Assembly: GCA_008508345.1 (NCBI GenBank)
Contig: QNGE01000883.1
Coordinates: 131,418-195,417, forward strand
Direction of reading: 5' to 3'
DNA from: Paragonimus westermani
Taxonomy: Eukaryota > Platyhelminthes > Trematoda > Plagiorchiida > Troglotrematidae
DNA: 64,000 nt
In this document: positions 1 through 10,190 of the stretch, piece by piece
Numbering within the stretch: the stretch's first letter is position 1
Layout: every line of letters begins with the position of its first letter
The notes under the pieces: generated by a model
Seen by the model: the letters and a program-made list of their open reading frames with translations, nothing else
Told to the model about the DNA's origin: nothing
Databases searched by the model: none
Position numbers and translations under genes: made by a program

Positions 1-83
1 CACGTTGAGGTATTCGGCCGAGCGTTCGAAAACTCGCACCTCCGACCTGACAATCCACCACAATTGCAGCCTCTCTCTGTTCA

Positions 84-334
84 GTTTCCGAGAGATAAGG
101 GTTTCCTTTTCTTATTAGCCAACCAACTGGCTAACCAGCATTGGCCGACAGGACACAAAGGCCCCACTGGCACATCTCCCGGTTTTATTCCTTCGGGTTT
201 ACACTGGATAGGTGGGGTGTGGGTGGAACTGCATGTGGTGCAGCGCAAGCCAATTGAAATGATGGATAAGTGCAGGCGTCTTTTGGCTTCGGTCACTGTG
301 ACAGGCTAATCCGAATGGGATGCCGCCAGCCGTG
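84..334 (+). repeat. Repeat R1, copy a
   Basis: This is a roughly 250-bp interspersed repeat. It is recognised because the same order of words recurs at 3897-4148 and, more diverged, at 44174-44400. It opens with CGAGAGATAAGGG, has a central TTACACTGGAT, then GTGGAAC followed by GTGGTG, and closes near GTGACAGGCTAATCC. All three copies lie in plus orientation. It may be the 3' tail of a LINE family or an independent short element. No open frame is shared between copies, so coding is unlikely. Confidence 0.75.
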
Positions 335-929
335 AACAAGCCTGCAGCCAAATAAAAAGTAGGTTTGCTAATAGGTTCGTAGGTTGCATTACTTACTACG
401 TAGAGATAATTTGGCAGTGACGCACGAATATATGAGTATGCAGCAAAAGTATAGTTATGGTTGCAGCATTGCTGTCCTCTGCGTACAGAAAGGGTGTTAA
501 AAAAGTTACCCTCAAGAAAACAGCGCTCCCACTGCCCAACGGTTGGCCGGGACAGCCGGCGGATTATTCCGTAGTGTCAAAAAAACCCGCCTGTTGCAGC
601 TCTCAATACGTTTACTGCACATAGTAGTCATCAGAATTAGTCGTCGACGTCATATTTACTTCGCCACCCAGTCGGGGTGGATCCTCACTGTCAAGTGAAT
701 AAGATGTTCAAATCAATGGCTCCGGGTAGGTTACCCCAAGAAATTTCTGTATTCTGTTATCTCTGACCACAAACCTTCCAGTCAGTAGCTCCAGGTGGGT
801 CCCCACAAGAACACCCTATTTCTTCTTGTTCCACATTCAAACCGATGAGTCAGATGCTCAAGCTAAAGTCCTATATGCCAATCTCAGATACTGCTGTGGA
901 CGCATGACGATCTGCGTCAGGAGTGTGCC
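335..929. other. No gene recognised (between R1a and LINE A)
   Basis: No coding signal is seen. The only structure is an imperfect 27-bp direct repeat, 716-742 against 785-811, with about 20 of 27 bases matching. This stretch may hold the unrecognisable 5' end of the LINE that follows. Confidence 0.4.
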
Positions 930-935
930 CTGGTC

Positions 936-1222
936 GATGTGCCAAAACGCCGCACTGCACCAATCGCCATGAAAATGAGTCGTTACGACACCGGCGTCCC
1001 AGTCTTGAATGAGATAAGGCTTGTAGGCCAAGGTAAGTCCCCGTCGAACAGCTTACCCGGCAGTAGGTGCTTGGAAGAAGGATACCTTTTGCAGTACTTA
1101 ACCCTATCATTTAACGATAGACGAGCCGCGTGGTCCATCGGATATGGGCGATATCACTTTGTGAGCTCACCCACGGAACAGCTATCACCATTAGCTGGAC
1201 TACGTGATCACGCAACAGCTTG
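936..1222 (+). pseudogene. LINE A endonuclease domain remnant
   Basis: The opening residues KRRTAPIAMKMSRYDTGVP followed by NEIRL match the start of the apurinic-type endonuclease of LINEs. Family members there have an RTALVARELARY-like stretch and a SETRL motif whose Glu is catalytic; here the motif reads NEIRL and keeps that Glu. Further on, LSPLAGLRDHATA corresponds to the family's LAGLP(K/E)G(I/V)NDRL region. The open stretch covers about 94 codons, and the remaining catalytic motifs downstream were not found. The fragment lies directly upstream of the other LINE A pieces, which supports the call. Confidence 0.65.
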
Positions 1223-1476
1223 ACGTTTGTGAAGTGTTTACCAAACGAGTGATGCGCCAGGCTGAATGTATCATAGGTCGTAGGTTGGTCATCATCATCC
1301 AGACAACAGCAGAAATTGGATGCTAAACGATTGGAGAACTCGTAGACGAGTATTGTATTTCAGCGTCTATTTATTGATCCGCTGAAAGGTGCTTCAGTAT
1401 CCACTACCACTGACGGTATGTGGCAACACCTTAGGGAAGAGATTGTAGGTAGCAGTTACCAACCAGATAGCAGTCC

Positions 1477-1536
1477 AGCGTCGAAAATGGTTAAATCGGT
1501 TCAATGACAATGATGCAGTTACCTTGGGTATGATGA
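1477..1536 (+). pseudogene. LINE A endonuclease-RT linker remnant
   Basis: A short frame reading QRRKWLNRFNDNDAVTL resembles the 'R-x-x-x-W-F-D-x-N-D' segment commonly found between the endonuclease and reverse transcriptase of this LINE type. It is short, and is believable mainly because it lies in order between stronger pieces. Confidence 0.35.
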
Positions 1537-2078
1537 GATAGAAGAATGCAGCGTCTTCTGCTTTCACAATGGATTTAGGCGAGGAAGACAAATGACACAC
1601 GTCTCGGAGTGTTCGCTGTCAAATCACCGAACGACTATTCATATTCACGAATGACTGCTAAAAGAACCAAGGGAAGTTGATGCATGTCTACACCGCTCAG
1701 CGGCAACAGTGGTAGTTATACGGCTTGTTTAGGGTAAATTTCGATCTGTCCGCTTTGACTGACGATGACCTTGGCTTTTCGTGAACTTAGCCGGAGGCCG
1801 TCATGAAAGTCTGACTCAGACACCTTGATAGGCAATCCAACCTTCCTGCTATCATTGACTGACAGACCATGAATGGCTTGTGAAAATAGGAAGTCAAAGT
1901 TTCACTCGCCCCTACCCTAGATTTGCCAGAGACGCAGACAGCTAACGTACAACTTCGAAACGGAAAACCTCCAGGGTACCGTAGATTGTCAGTGAAAATT
2001 CCAAAGAATAAAAGACCATTTTTTAAAACCTGCTTCGCTCCAGATTGTTCACCCCATCTGGGAGCAGGAAGTCGTCCT

Positions 2079-2394
2079 TCAAAAGTTCAAGAATTTCTTG
2101 ATCGTGCTTCTGTTTGGAGGTAAGTGTAGAAAGCACGACACTGACAGCTGTCGGAGTGTTAGTCTGCTGAGGTTTGCGAGAAAGATGGTAGCAGCAATCT
2201 TACTGAAGCAACTCATTGCGGAAGTTTGGAAGGCCAATGCCCCTGAGATGCAGTGCGGATTCCAGACGAGGCACGGTAAGTTCGACATGGTGTTCGCTGT
2301 TCGGCGGTCCCGAGAAAAGTGCTGTGAACGCAATCAGTCACTGTTTGCTTTGCATGTAAATCTTACCGAGGCCGATGACTTCAGTGGATCGTGA
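2079..2394 (+). pseudogene. LINE A reverse transcriptase, finger/palm fragment
   Basis: About 100 codons remain open. They carry the SVSLLRFARKM segment (family: GISLL-x-IAGK), AAILLKQL, then the block MQCGFQTRHGKFDMVFAVR, equivalent to the family's SQCGFR-x-GR-x-T-x-DMIFAAR, and finish at VNLTEADDFS, equivalent to the first catalytic motif D-L-T-K-A-F-D. The first catalytic Asp (D-L) is replaced by Asn (N-L) and the AFD triplet reads ADD, so the enzyme would be inactive even without the stop just beyond. An upstream piece at 1944-2000 (RNGKPPGY) fits the family's GKAPG motif. Confidence 0.85.
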
Positions 2395-2620
2395 GACGCT
2401 GTGAAGGATGCCTGGTAGGTTCGGATGCCTAGGTAATTTCGTCTATGAAGTCAGTGCTGTATGTGGGTATGAAGACAAATACACAGTCACGTGGATCGGT
2501 GGCTGTTGATTTGGAAATGGCCGTTGTCTTGAGATATAGTCGTATCTTAACCAGCACTCTACTGCAGTACTAACAGTTGATCTTCAGAACTCTGAAGAAG
2601 TCGCTGAAGTTGAATATCGA

Positions 2621-2866
2621 ATGGGTGATCACGTGCTGAATAATCGGTGTTTTGATGCTCAAAGTCGGTTACGTAACTCAACAATGCGCATGTTTTTGTT
2701 CGTACCTAATAGTGCGCTAGTTGCATACAGCGACGAGGAATTCCAGCGATTAACTCCGGCTTTCACGGCCGCGGCATTCAATTTTGGTTTGGTTATCAAC
2801 ACATTTTGGACGTTCCCTTCAACCGTCTGCACCGGAAATCCGCATCAGTTGAGACTACGTAGATAA
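2621..2866 (+). pseudogene. LINE A reverse transcriptase, catalytic-core and thumb fragment
   Basis: The translation contains ALVAYSDEEFQRLTPAFT, AAAFNFGLVINT and flanking residues. These align with the part of the LINE reverse transcriptase that follows the (F/Y)ADD catalytic box. The box itself, expected just before ALVAYS, has been lost: the residues there read FVPNS, with no adjacent Asp pair. It belongs with the fragment at 2079-2394, from which it is separated by stops and a frame change. It is a dead copy. Confidence 0.8.
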
Positions 2867-3110
2867 TTACGCAGGTATGGAGAAGGCCAGCATCGCTTTC
2901 GGACGTATCGGAAGAAGTCTCTGAAAAAACACAGCCTGAGGATAAAAATCAGGCTGCTTGTCTACCTCTCAATGGTGATGTCTACACTGCTGTGCTGCAA
3001 GGAAATCCGGCCATTGTATTAGCCGGACGTACGTTGTTTGAGTTGTTTCCATCTACACTTTGTAAGACGCATGCATTCTGAGTATTCCGCGGTCGGACAC
3101 CGCTCCGAAC

Positions 3111-3257
3111 ACTGAGGTACTTCAACGAACAGATACGGACAGGATAGAAGCCATCTTGATGCTCAACCAGCTTCGCTATCTAGGACACGTCTGTAGAATG
3201 GGCAACAACCTGATTTCGAAACAGCTGCTGTACGAGAAACAGGAAGCAAGTAGGTGA
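3111..3257 (+). pseudogene. LINE A C-terminal region remnant
   Basis: An open stretch of 48 codons holds RIEAILMLNQLRYLGHVCRM followed by LISKQLLYE. This is the signature of the region after the thumb in many LINEs ('IEA-x-x-x-x-x-QLRW-x-GHV-x-RM' then 'KQLLYGEL'). It stops at a TGA after QEASR. A degraded piece just upstream (about 2980-3075, VYTAVL) corresponds to the family's RVYRAVVLP segment. Confidence 0.8.
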
Positions 3258-3477
3258 GATTCTCTTGTTGAAAAACTAAGATGTCATGATACTATTCATT
3301 TAGATCATCCACGTTGTCATACTGATTTCAGATATTTGGAGAACTTGATATTTAACCCGACCGTCTGGAGGAATACTAGCTAGAGTCTCCGAAGGTTTAA
3401 TCAGCGACAGTTGCTCAGCCTTGAACTGAAGCGTACGGCTTGCAACAGGGCTAAGTTGGCCATAGTTTGTGATGATG

Positions 3478-3572
3478 TGACCATATGGCTTTGCAATGAA
3501 TGCGGCTGTGAATGCGCTGGCAATCTCGGATTGGTAGATTATCAGCGTACCCAGAGTACACTGTTGGTATAG
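3478..3572 (+). pseudogene. LINE A terminal Cys motif
   Basis: The frame reads WLCNECGCECAGNLGL, then runs on to a stop. It matches the C-terminal 'C-N-x-C-G-x-x-C-x-x-x-x-G-L' motif found at the end of this LINE type and marks the end of the coding part of LINE A. The usual downstream His pair (SHRR in the family) is not visible. Confidence 0.7.
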
Positions 3573-3896
3573 TGGGCGACGAGTAGGTTAGGCGCAAGTT
3601 ACGTCAATCGTATTCCTTTTTGTGTTCGCACCAACCAAAGACCTGTATCATTTTATAATTATCCCACCCTCTTTTTTGAGAACCCGGGTCATAGTGGGTT
3701 TATTCTGTTTCTTTTCTTCAACTTTTTTGGTGTAGTGTATGATGAAAGTCCTTGCTTTTCATCCCATTTTCTTTTCCTCCCCCATCCTCCCTGAAGTGTG
3801 ATGATATTTACTTCCTTAGTTAACTAAGTCTTGTCCCATATTTTCAGTATTTCTCTTCCAAAATCTGTCCTTCCCACTGGCGTCAATTTATTTTTG
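3573..3896 (+). other. Pyrimidine-rich stretch after LINE A, probable 3' untranslated region
   Basis: Long T- and C-rich runs such as TTTCTTTTCTTCAACTTTTTT lack any coding signal and lie between the terminal Cys motif and repeat R1b. A similar pyrimidine-rich block follows the LINE remnants at 27.9 kb and 63.4 kb. Confidence 0.45.
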
Positions 3897-4148
3897 TTTT
3901 CGAGAGATAAGGGCTTCACTTTCATACTAACCTGCTATTTTCCTAACCAGTATTGATCAGCTGGACCACAAAGGCTGCCACTCACTCACTTTCTGGGCTT
4001 AGTCCTTTGAGGTTACACTGGATGAGTGGTATGTGAGTGGAACCGGAAGTGGTGTAGTTCAAGCCACCTTTGATGAGGGTTAAGTGTCGCTGTCCTCTGG
4101 TTTCAGTAAATGTGACAGCCTAATCCAAAACCGACTCCACCAACCGTG
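3897..4148 (+). repeat. Repeat R1, copy b
   Basis: The second copy of R1 follows copy a's order: CGAGAGATAAGGGCTTC, then GGACCACAAAGG, GGTTACACTGGAT, GTGGAACCGG, and GTGACAGCCTAATCC at the end. It lies 0.3 kb after the LINE A coding remnants. It is better preserved relative to copy c (44.2 kb) than copy a is. Confidence 0.75.
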
Positions 4149-7100
4149 CGTGTTTGCGTGGTATTGCATTTCGTTTCACTTATCTTGGTTGACTCTTTAA
4201 CATCGGCACCAACGCTGCAATACGTACCAGATCAGAAGCTGCGGAGTTTTGCTGGTTTGCTACATTCGAATTATTTTTAACTTCACTTCGGCAAACGTCC
4301 TCTTCATTTTTTATGGTAATCGCAACTAGAAAGCTAACGTCATAAGGTGCCCTGACTAGGGCACACTAAACCGTGGCTGGCTGTTTCCTACGCACAAGTG
4401 CCTCCTGGTAGGTCAGGCTAGCGTGCCATGTCACATTGCAAACATCAGTCGACCAAGGAGCCAAAATATATTGGAATGGTGGGGCTAATTGATGTCACTC
4501 AAGTAGATCAGACACGTGTGGTTTGATGATCATAATCATGTCTCGGTGATCGTTCTACTGAGCTTTAGTGTCTGTCACTGCAGGTCCACTCACACGGTCG
4601 GTTGTTTACATCGCTGTATCAAGGTGTTTGCGTTAGACTGGACCACACAACCCGGTCTTAAGTGTCAAAAGTTGGAGTTGTGACAGCCAGGTTCCACGAA
4701 GTTCTTAGTATCCTCAGTAAAACACAAGACGAAATAAAGAATTTGGGAAGATTTGCTAGATTCAGTCAATGTAAAATCGAAGTGGTCTCCATTGCCTATA
4801 ATTTTCATAAAATTTACTTTGTATTAATGAAAGTAGGATATTCGGAAGAGTCCATATAGAAATAGGCGCTGTGCCAACTACTAATTATCGTGTATTTTAT
4901 AGCGCTTGCGTGTTTCACGCCATCTCTTTCGTAAACTGAACATCTGTGTTGAACCGGTCTTAAGAAACAGTCATCTCTCTTGGAGAAATCGTATGACATG
5001 GTACGATACATCCAGTCACCCATTCTGTTATACCGTCTCCGGGAATTTAATAATCATTCTATTGCCTCTTACATGAAGTAGTCGCCTAGTCATCTGAAAT
5101 ACTCTGTTGCATTTCGTTCGCATGGAAGACGTTATTTACCGTCATCACTCCGTTTCATTGATGATAGACTTGTGCCTAAGGAGTACGGTTTTTGTTTTCT
5201 ACGATTCTGGTGATTCATACTAGTAAGATTATTTCAGTGGTAAACGATAGAGATGCATTCCAGGTTGATCAATTCATGTGTCAGAACTCGCTGACTGTTC
5301 CTTACTCAACCGTATGGCACCTCGTAGCGAAATTAAATTCCTGAAAATCCGCCCGTGAGACTTCGATGCACGTAGACAAACAGCGTCCAATCGATTGAGT
5401 GTTTCCTCACGATTTCAGAATAGGATAGAACTACCAGTGTAGTTGTTTAGAGCAAGAACATATGAGTTCGAGGAATTCATCAACTGGCTTTCCTGCCACC
5501 AAATTTTTAACAGTGCATCTTTCTGGATAGCCGGTTTACTTCGGACTGTTAGACTTAAAGGCATACTCTTGTTCGATGACATCTTCGTTATCAACTTTGT
5601 TGGGATTGTAAATTAGATTAGCGATTTCGACGTTGTTCTTAATAGAGTTGTATGTCCACTGCACGTTTAACGTACTATGCGCTTTTACCGGACGGTTTTA
5701 TCGACGCAATTGTAGAGTGGTTATTTGTTCAGTTGTTTGCTAGCTGACAAGTCCACTAGCAAACTCCGACACTACCAGACGGCTTGGACGGACTTGAGTA
5801 TATACTGCGAATGTTTAGTATGGCTTGCCATTCTATATATTTTATCTTAGGAATAGAAACGAACAGCTCCTTCTACTACCTTGAGGCGAGTTTAACCAAA
5901 TTACTAGACGGACCGCTGAAGCAATCTATCTAAGAGAAATCGACATTGATAAGGCAATAGGCTGAGCCCAGTGGCTTTGTGCTGTTGAAGCAAAAGAAGC
6001 GTCTAGTCCACCGCTCACAACACAGTGCAAATAAAATTGGCTAAGACGATGCCTTTGGACAGATAGGCAGAAATAAGACACAAAGTGTGCCCTAGTCAGT
6101 CTCTCCCTGTCGCCCACAAAGCATTAAAATACAGCCAATGTTAGTGCGACACCGAAACAGAACAACGGCTGAATCGACCACCGTTCAGATTTGTCTTCCT
6201 GTGTTATGCTATCATAAGAAGTTTATCGAAGCTTTTGAACTCCCTTAGCCCGCTTAACGAGGAGTGCACATTCCAGTCTTGTAAAGTTAACGTTAGCAAA
6301 CTGTCCAAACCACCATGGTGATTGATCGGATTTATCTGCTCGCCTTCTCATTGCCCGGTTTTACCTGCAATTTGTTTCAAATTCTAGTCGATGCCTATTA
6401 TTCAATCTTTGGAACCATAATATTCGGACGATAAATTCATCAAAATCATCGGCTGTTTATGAACTTCACATGTGAACGAATTGATTTCCGACCCAGTTTC
6501 GTATACAGTCTTTCAGAAATACGATTCGAACATTCAGTTCCACGAGCAGGCCAGCAAAGTATATTTATCCAATATGTTCCTGGAACATACCTGGGTTAAT
6601 GCATGTAAAGAACAGCCTAACAAATCAAACGAAACCTAAAAGCAATAAAGTGCGGATTATCTAACTTCAAACATAGTCTTAGGTTAACTTGACTAAAGCC
6701 TAGTCGAGCCGACTCAGTAGGCTGTTTGTACGCAAAAATCCCAAAAAACAAATTCACCTTGTAATAAGAGGAGAGATGCCTTTGCTATTGCCTTGTTTTT
6801 TCTTTTTGGTAAAAATAACCTCCCACGAAATCTACTCTATGTGAATGTGATGTAGCATACAATAAAACCATTTTTTCGACCGATCACACTTTTAATGAGC
6901 GCTGGACTGACAGTGTGAATCTCATCATTACCGTTCTCGAAAAACTGATGTAACAGCAATCCATTAAAAAAACATATTCAGTTACCTTTCCCTATAGCCT
7001 ATTGCGTTGAGCATGTAATCACCGAGCGTTCGTAGAAGATCACAACTTCAGGTAAACATTAAATATATATACACACTACTCGGACGGAATCCAAAGAGGA

Positions 7101-9390
7101 AAATCTAATCGGTGCATCATTATCCAGAGTTTGCTGCGGTGCAACAGAATGGGTATATGTGGGCTAAGATGCTGTCATCCTACCCAGGTCTTGACGATAG
7201 CCGATTAACGGTGTTTCCATCTCACGAACTTTCAACTAGTAGAAGGGTATTTTATGGTGTCGGTTTTCAAGAATAATTTCAGGGCAGCAAAATGGAGATA
7301 ATAATATTTGAGAGAATGCCACTTATCTGGTAATTGTTTTAGTAAACTGCAAAATTTAGTTACACGTCACTTGTTTCTGTCTGTCTTCTGATCGAAGGGT
7401 CCTTGCTTCACATTGAAGGCGCACCGGTTGAATCTCTAATTCCAGGTACTGTGATTCAGAGATGAAATCTCTGATATAATGTACATAATCATGTTTGTTA
7501 AAGGTTAGTCCTGAGATGCACTGTTCAGACATTTTAGTGATTGTCCAGAAGATTTCAGTTTGGCATGATTCGGGAGGCAGAACTGCTGCTGATTAGGGTT
7601 TAGGCTAGATTTTAGTTTTTCTGAACGGCGTTCGAATATTGTTCACGAAACAAACTTATATGAATGATCAACCCGACTAGCCCAACGCACGATGCAGCTA
7701 GTTTTGATCCGACATGACAGCTGTAATGTTCTCCTATTAGGAAGCCAGTTCCAGTTTAGGTCTCTCCCGTAGGATTCTGGGAAGTTTGGTTTTCCAATGT
7801 TCTTACATCATAAAAGTTTGTCTTGGAACTGGATGCCCCTTACTGGACTGTTCTTTCTCAGGGGCCACGACACGAGCAAATACCGTTTCACCTGTCAAAG
7901 GTTCGGTCTACGTGTTTTTTAGAGCAAAGCTTCGACTGGGTCTGTATAACTCATGATACGTTCGATTTATATTCGTCTCTATTTATGCGTACGACCACAG
8001 TAGAAACCTCTGCCAAGGCACCATTCGAACTTTTGTAGCGTACACTCATAAGTAGAATGAGAACAGCCCGTAACATCCCTTTACTCCCGCTTTGGCTGAA
8101 TCTGGGAGTACAGTGGTGGGTGGACACGAAGGTCAAAGCAGAGTGCTGTAAGTATAGTATGTTTCAACTTGAGAAGTGTACATCAACAGATTCTACCCTT
8201 TGAGGAGATGTTTGAAAAACACTCGATATCACAGATGTGTCAGTAACAACTTTTTCCTGTATTGCTTTAGCCAGTCTGTTTGGATGACCTAGTGATCAAA
8301 TGCGAATCGGCTTGACGATTGAGGGAAAGGACGGAGAAAAATAAAAACACCCAATGGTTTCCCTGATAAACAGTGCAATAACTGGTGGGCCCCGGTTGCA
8401 AGGGTATGTACTACGGACGAACACCAACGAGAACAAAACTCGGGTGTGGTATTCTTTGTTGAAGGGACAGAAAAATCTGCAGAAATGAGAGAAGTGCAAC
8501 CATTTGTAAGTGGCCTTCATTGAATATTTTTGACGCCAACCTACAACGCGATAGACAACAATGGCGACTGAGTTACTCCAGACACCGAAAGGAACAAGCC
8601 GCTCTTGTTTGACCATTTTGACCTACCGCCAAATTTAGAAGGGACTACTATGTAAAATCCTTTTGCATCATCAATGCACTGCATCAAACTGAACGGTTTT
8701 TATAAGCGCCATAAAAGGTTTGATTTGTAAGACACATGCATACGCAGTTAGGTGGGTTAGAAACCAGCAAAAGGTCCAAAAAGACATTCTCAAGCATTTT
8801 CCGTATGGGCTTTCCAGTTGACTACTGTAGACTAATTTCCCCTTCCTAAACTGTTTTCTTCATCTGTGTAAGAGCTATTGAGACAATGCAGAAAAATGGT
8901 TGATAGTTTACAGCAACAAAATTGAACAGACTAACACTAGGTCAAGTCACGTAACATGATTAATTGGCTGACTTGAATTGACCTACTCACACGGTTTGAC
9001 GTTCACGGTATTTAAAAACGTCAAAATTATTACAATCACAGTTCATCCGGGGCGGAGATTGTCATGGAAGTTGGTATACCACGGGTCAATAGATTTACCA
9101 AGTTGCATCCTTAGCTGTTACCGCTTGTGTTCAAAATGTTGTTGTCAAGTAATTATTATCACTCAATTTTATTTATCAATCAACCTTGTGTAAAGTGGTT
9201 CGTTTGAGTGCATGAAGAATTGAGAAAAGGTACGTAAACGCAACTCAAGGTAGTTGAACGAGACAGTGGTGCATGCATCGGATTTACCCGTGTAACACTT
9301 GAATCATTCTCATAAAAGTGAAGTTTTTCAGGTCATCCACATCGAGTAAATTGAAGTGTACCAAAGGTGTGTCATTTCAAATGTCGATAA
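4149..9390. other. No gene or named repeat recognised
   Basis: About 5.2 kb of AT-rich sequence was read in six frames. The open frames present, for example 7823-8038 plus and 8296-8616 minus, show no family motif and no paired splice sites. A short alternating TATATATACACAC run lies near 7065. I see nothing else here. Confidence 0.5.
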
Positions 9391-9576
9391 TTGTCAAGAC
9401 TACTATCACCAAGGTTAGATTGTGGAAAAGACCTTGTGTTGTATGCTTCACATGCACCATTTGGCCAAATAATTGCGGGCTCCTACACCAGTGGTGACGA
9501 AGGAGAAATGTTTGTGACGTGGTTCGTAAATATAAACAAGACGCAGTCAGGCGGCAGAAGAAAAAATCAACTCTAG
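9391..9576 (+). other. Open frame sharing a short repeated segment with 10.14 kb, unrecognised
   Basis: This open frame includes RLDCGKDLVLYASHAPFGQI. About 45 bp of it, starting AAGGTTAGATTGTGGA at 9409, recurs imperfectly at 10142-10190, where the frame reads LRLDCGYDFVLVCV. Two related reading frames 0.7 kb apart suggest remnants of one repeated coding element, and the APFGQIIAG stretch faintly resembles part of a retroelement polyprotein. No family is assigned. Confidence 0.2.
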
Positions 9577-10190
9577 AGGATAGTAAAATATATACAGTAT
9601 TTAAGCAGTAAAGCAGCGTATTGTTATAACCTACAAACACACACAGATAGGTAGACGACAAAACTAGACAAACAAACAGACATACAGGTTCGGTGTATTG
9701 TAAAAGCTACATAGACAAGTGACAAAGAAACTGCGGCGCCGACTGACTTTCTTGTGTGCACCAGTCATGTAGGATTTTGGAAGCTTCAGCTATTTCACCG
9801 TGACCACAGTGTGGGTAAACGCTACGTGGTAAGGAGTCTTCTTTAACTACTAACTTGCCCATTCCAAGTGCATGCTGAATAGAAAAATTCCTGGTTCATG
9901 TGTTGCTGGCTGATGGGAAGAGGCCTGTTTGTGGGTGTTCGTTTGGACCAAGTCACCTATCAGCTGCGAATGATAAAGTGATGAATGACTTAGCGTGGTC
10001 GAAGTTTCCGGGTAAGCGTTCATCCTGACCCCTGGTGATTTTTTTCATTACTCATCTGTGGTTGCGTTCACTAGGATTCATACTCATATTCCGGTACAAG
10101 TGGCAAATCCGTACTGTTATTTTTATATGGTGGTGTACAATGCTAAGGTTAGATTGTGGATACGACTTTGTGCTGGTATGCGTCACTGGA

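Larger units (their letters stand above)
930..3572 (+). mobile_element. LINE A: decayed endonuclease/reverse-transcriptase retrotransposon
   Basis: This is a non-LTR retrotransposon with its domains in the expected order: an endonuclease start, a linker, the reverse transcriptase in several pieces, the C-terminal region and a terminal Cys motif. Each piece sits in a different frame or is cut by stops, for example an in-frame TGA soon after 2394, so the element is dead. The proteins resemble metazoan endonuclease-reverse transcriptases. I did not assign a clade. It is a different family from the two RTE-like remnants at 26-28 kb and 62-63 kb, because its C-terminal region carries the LRYLGHVCRM type of motif and a CNECG motif instead. 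A pyrimidine-rich stretch follows, then repeat R1b, which may be its 3' tail. Confidence 0.85.

Noticed and set aside
8296..8616. 106-codon minus frame
   Set aside because: Aromatic-rich random-looking sequence, no splice sites, no relatives in the window.
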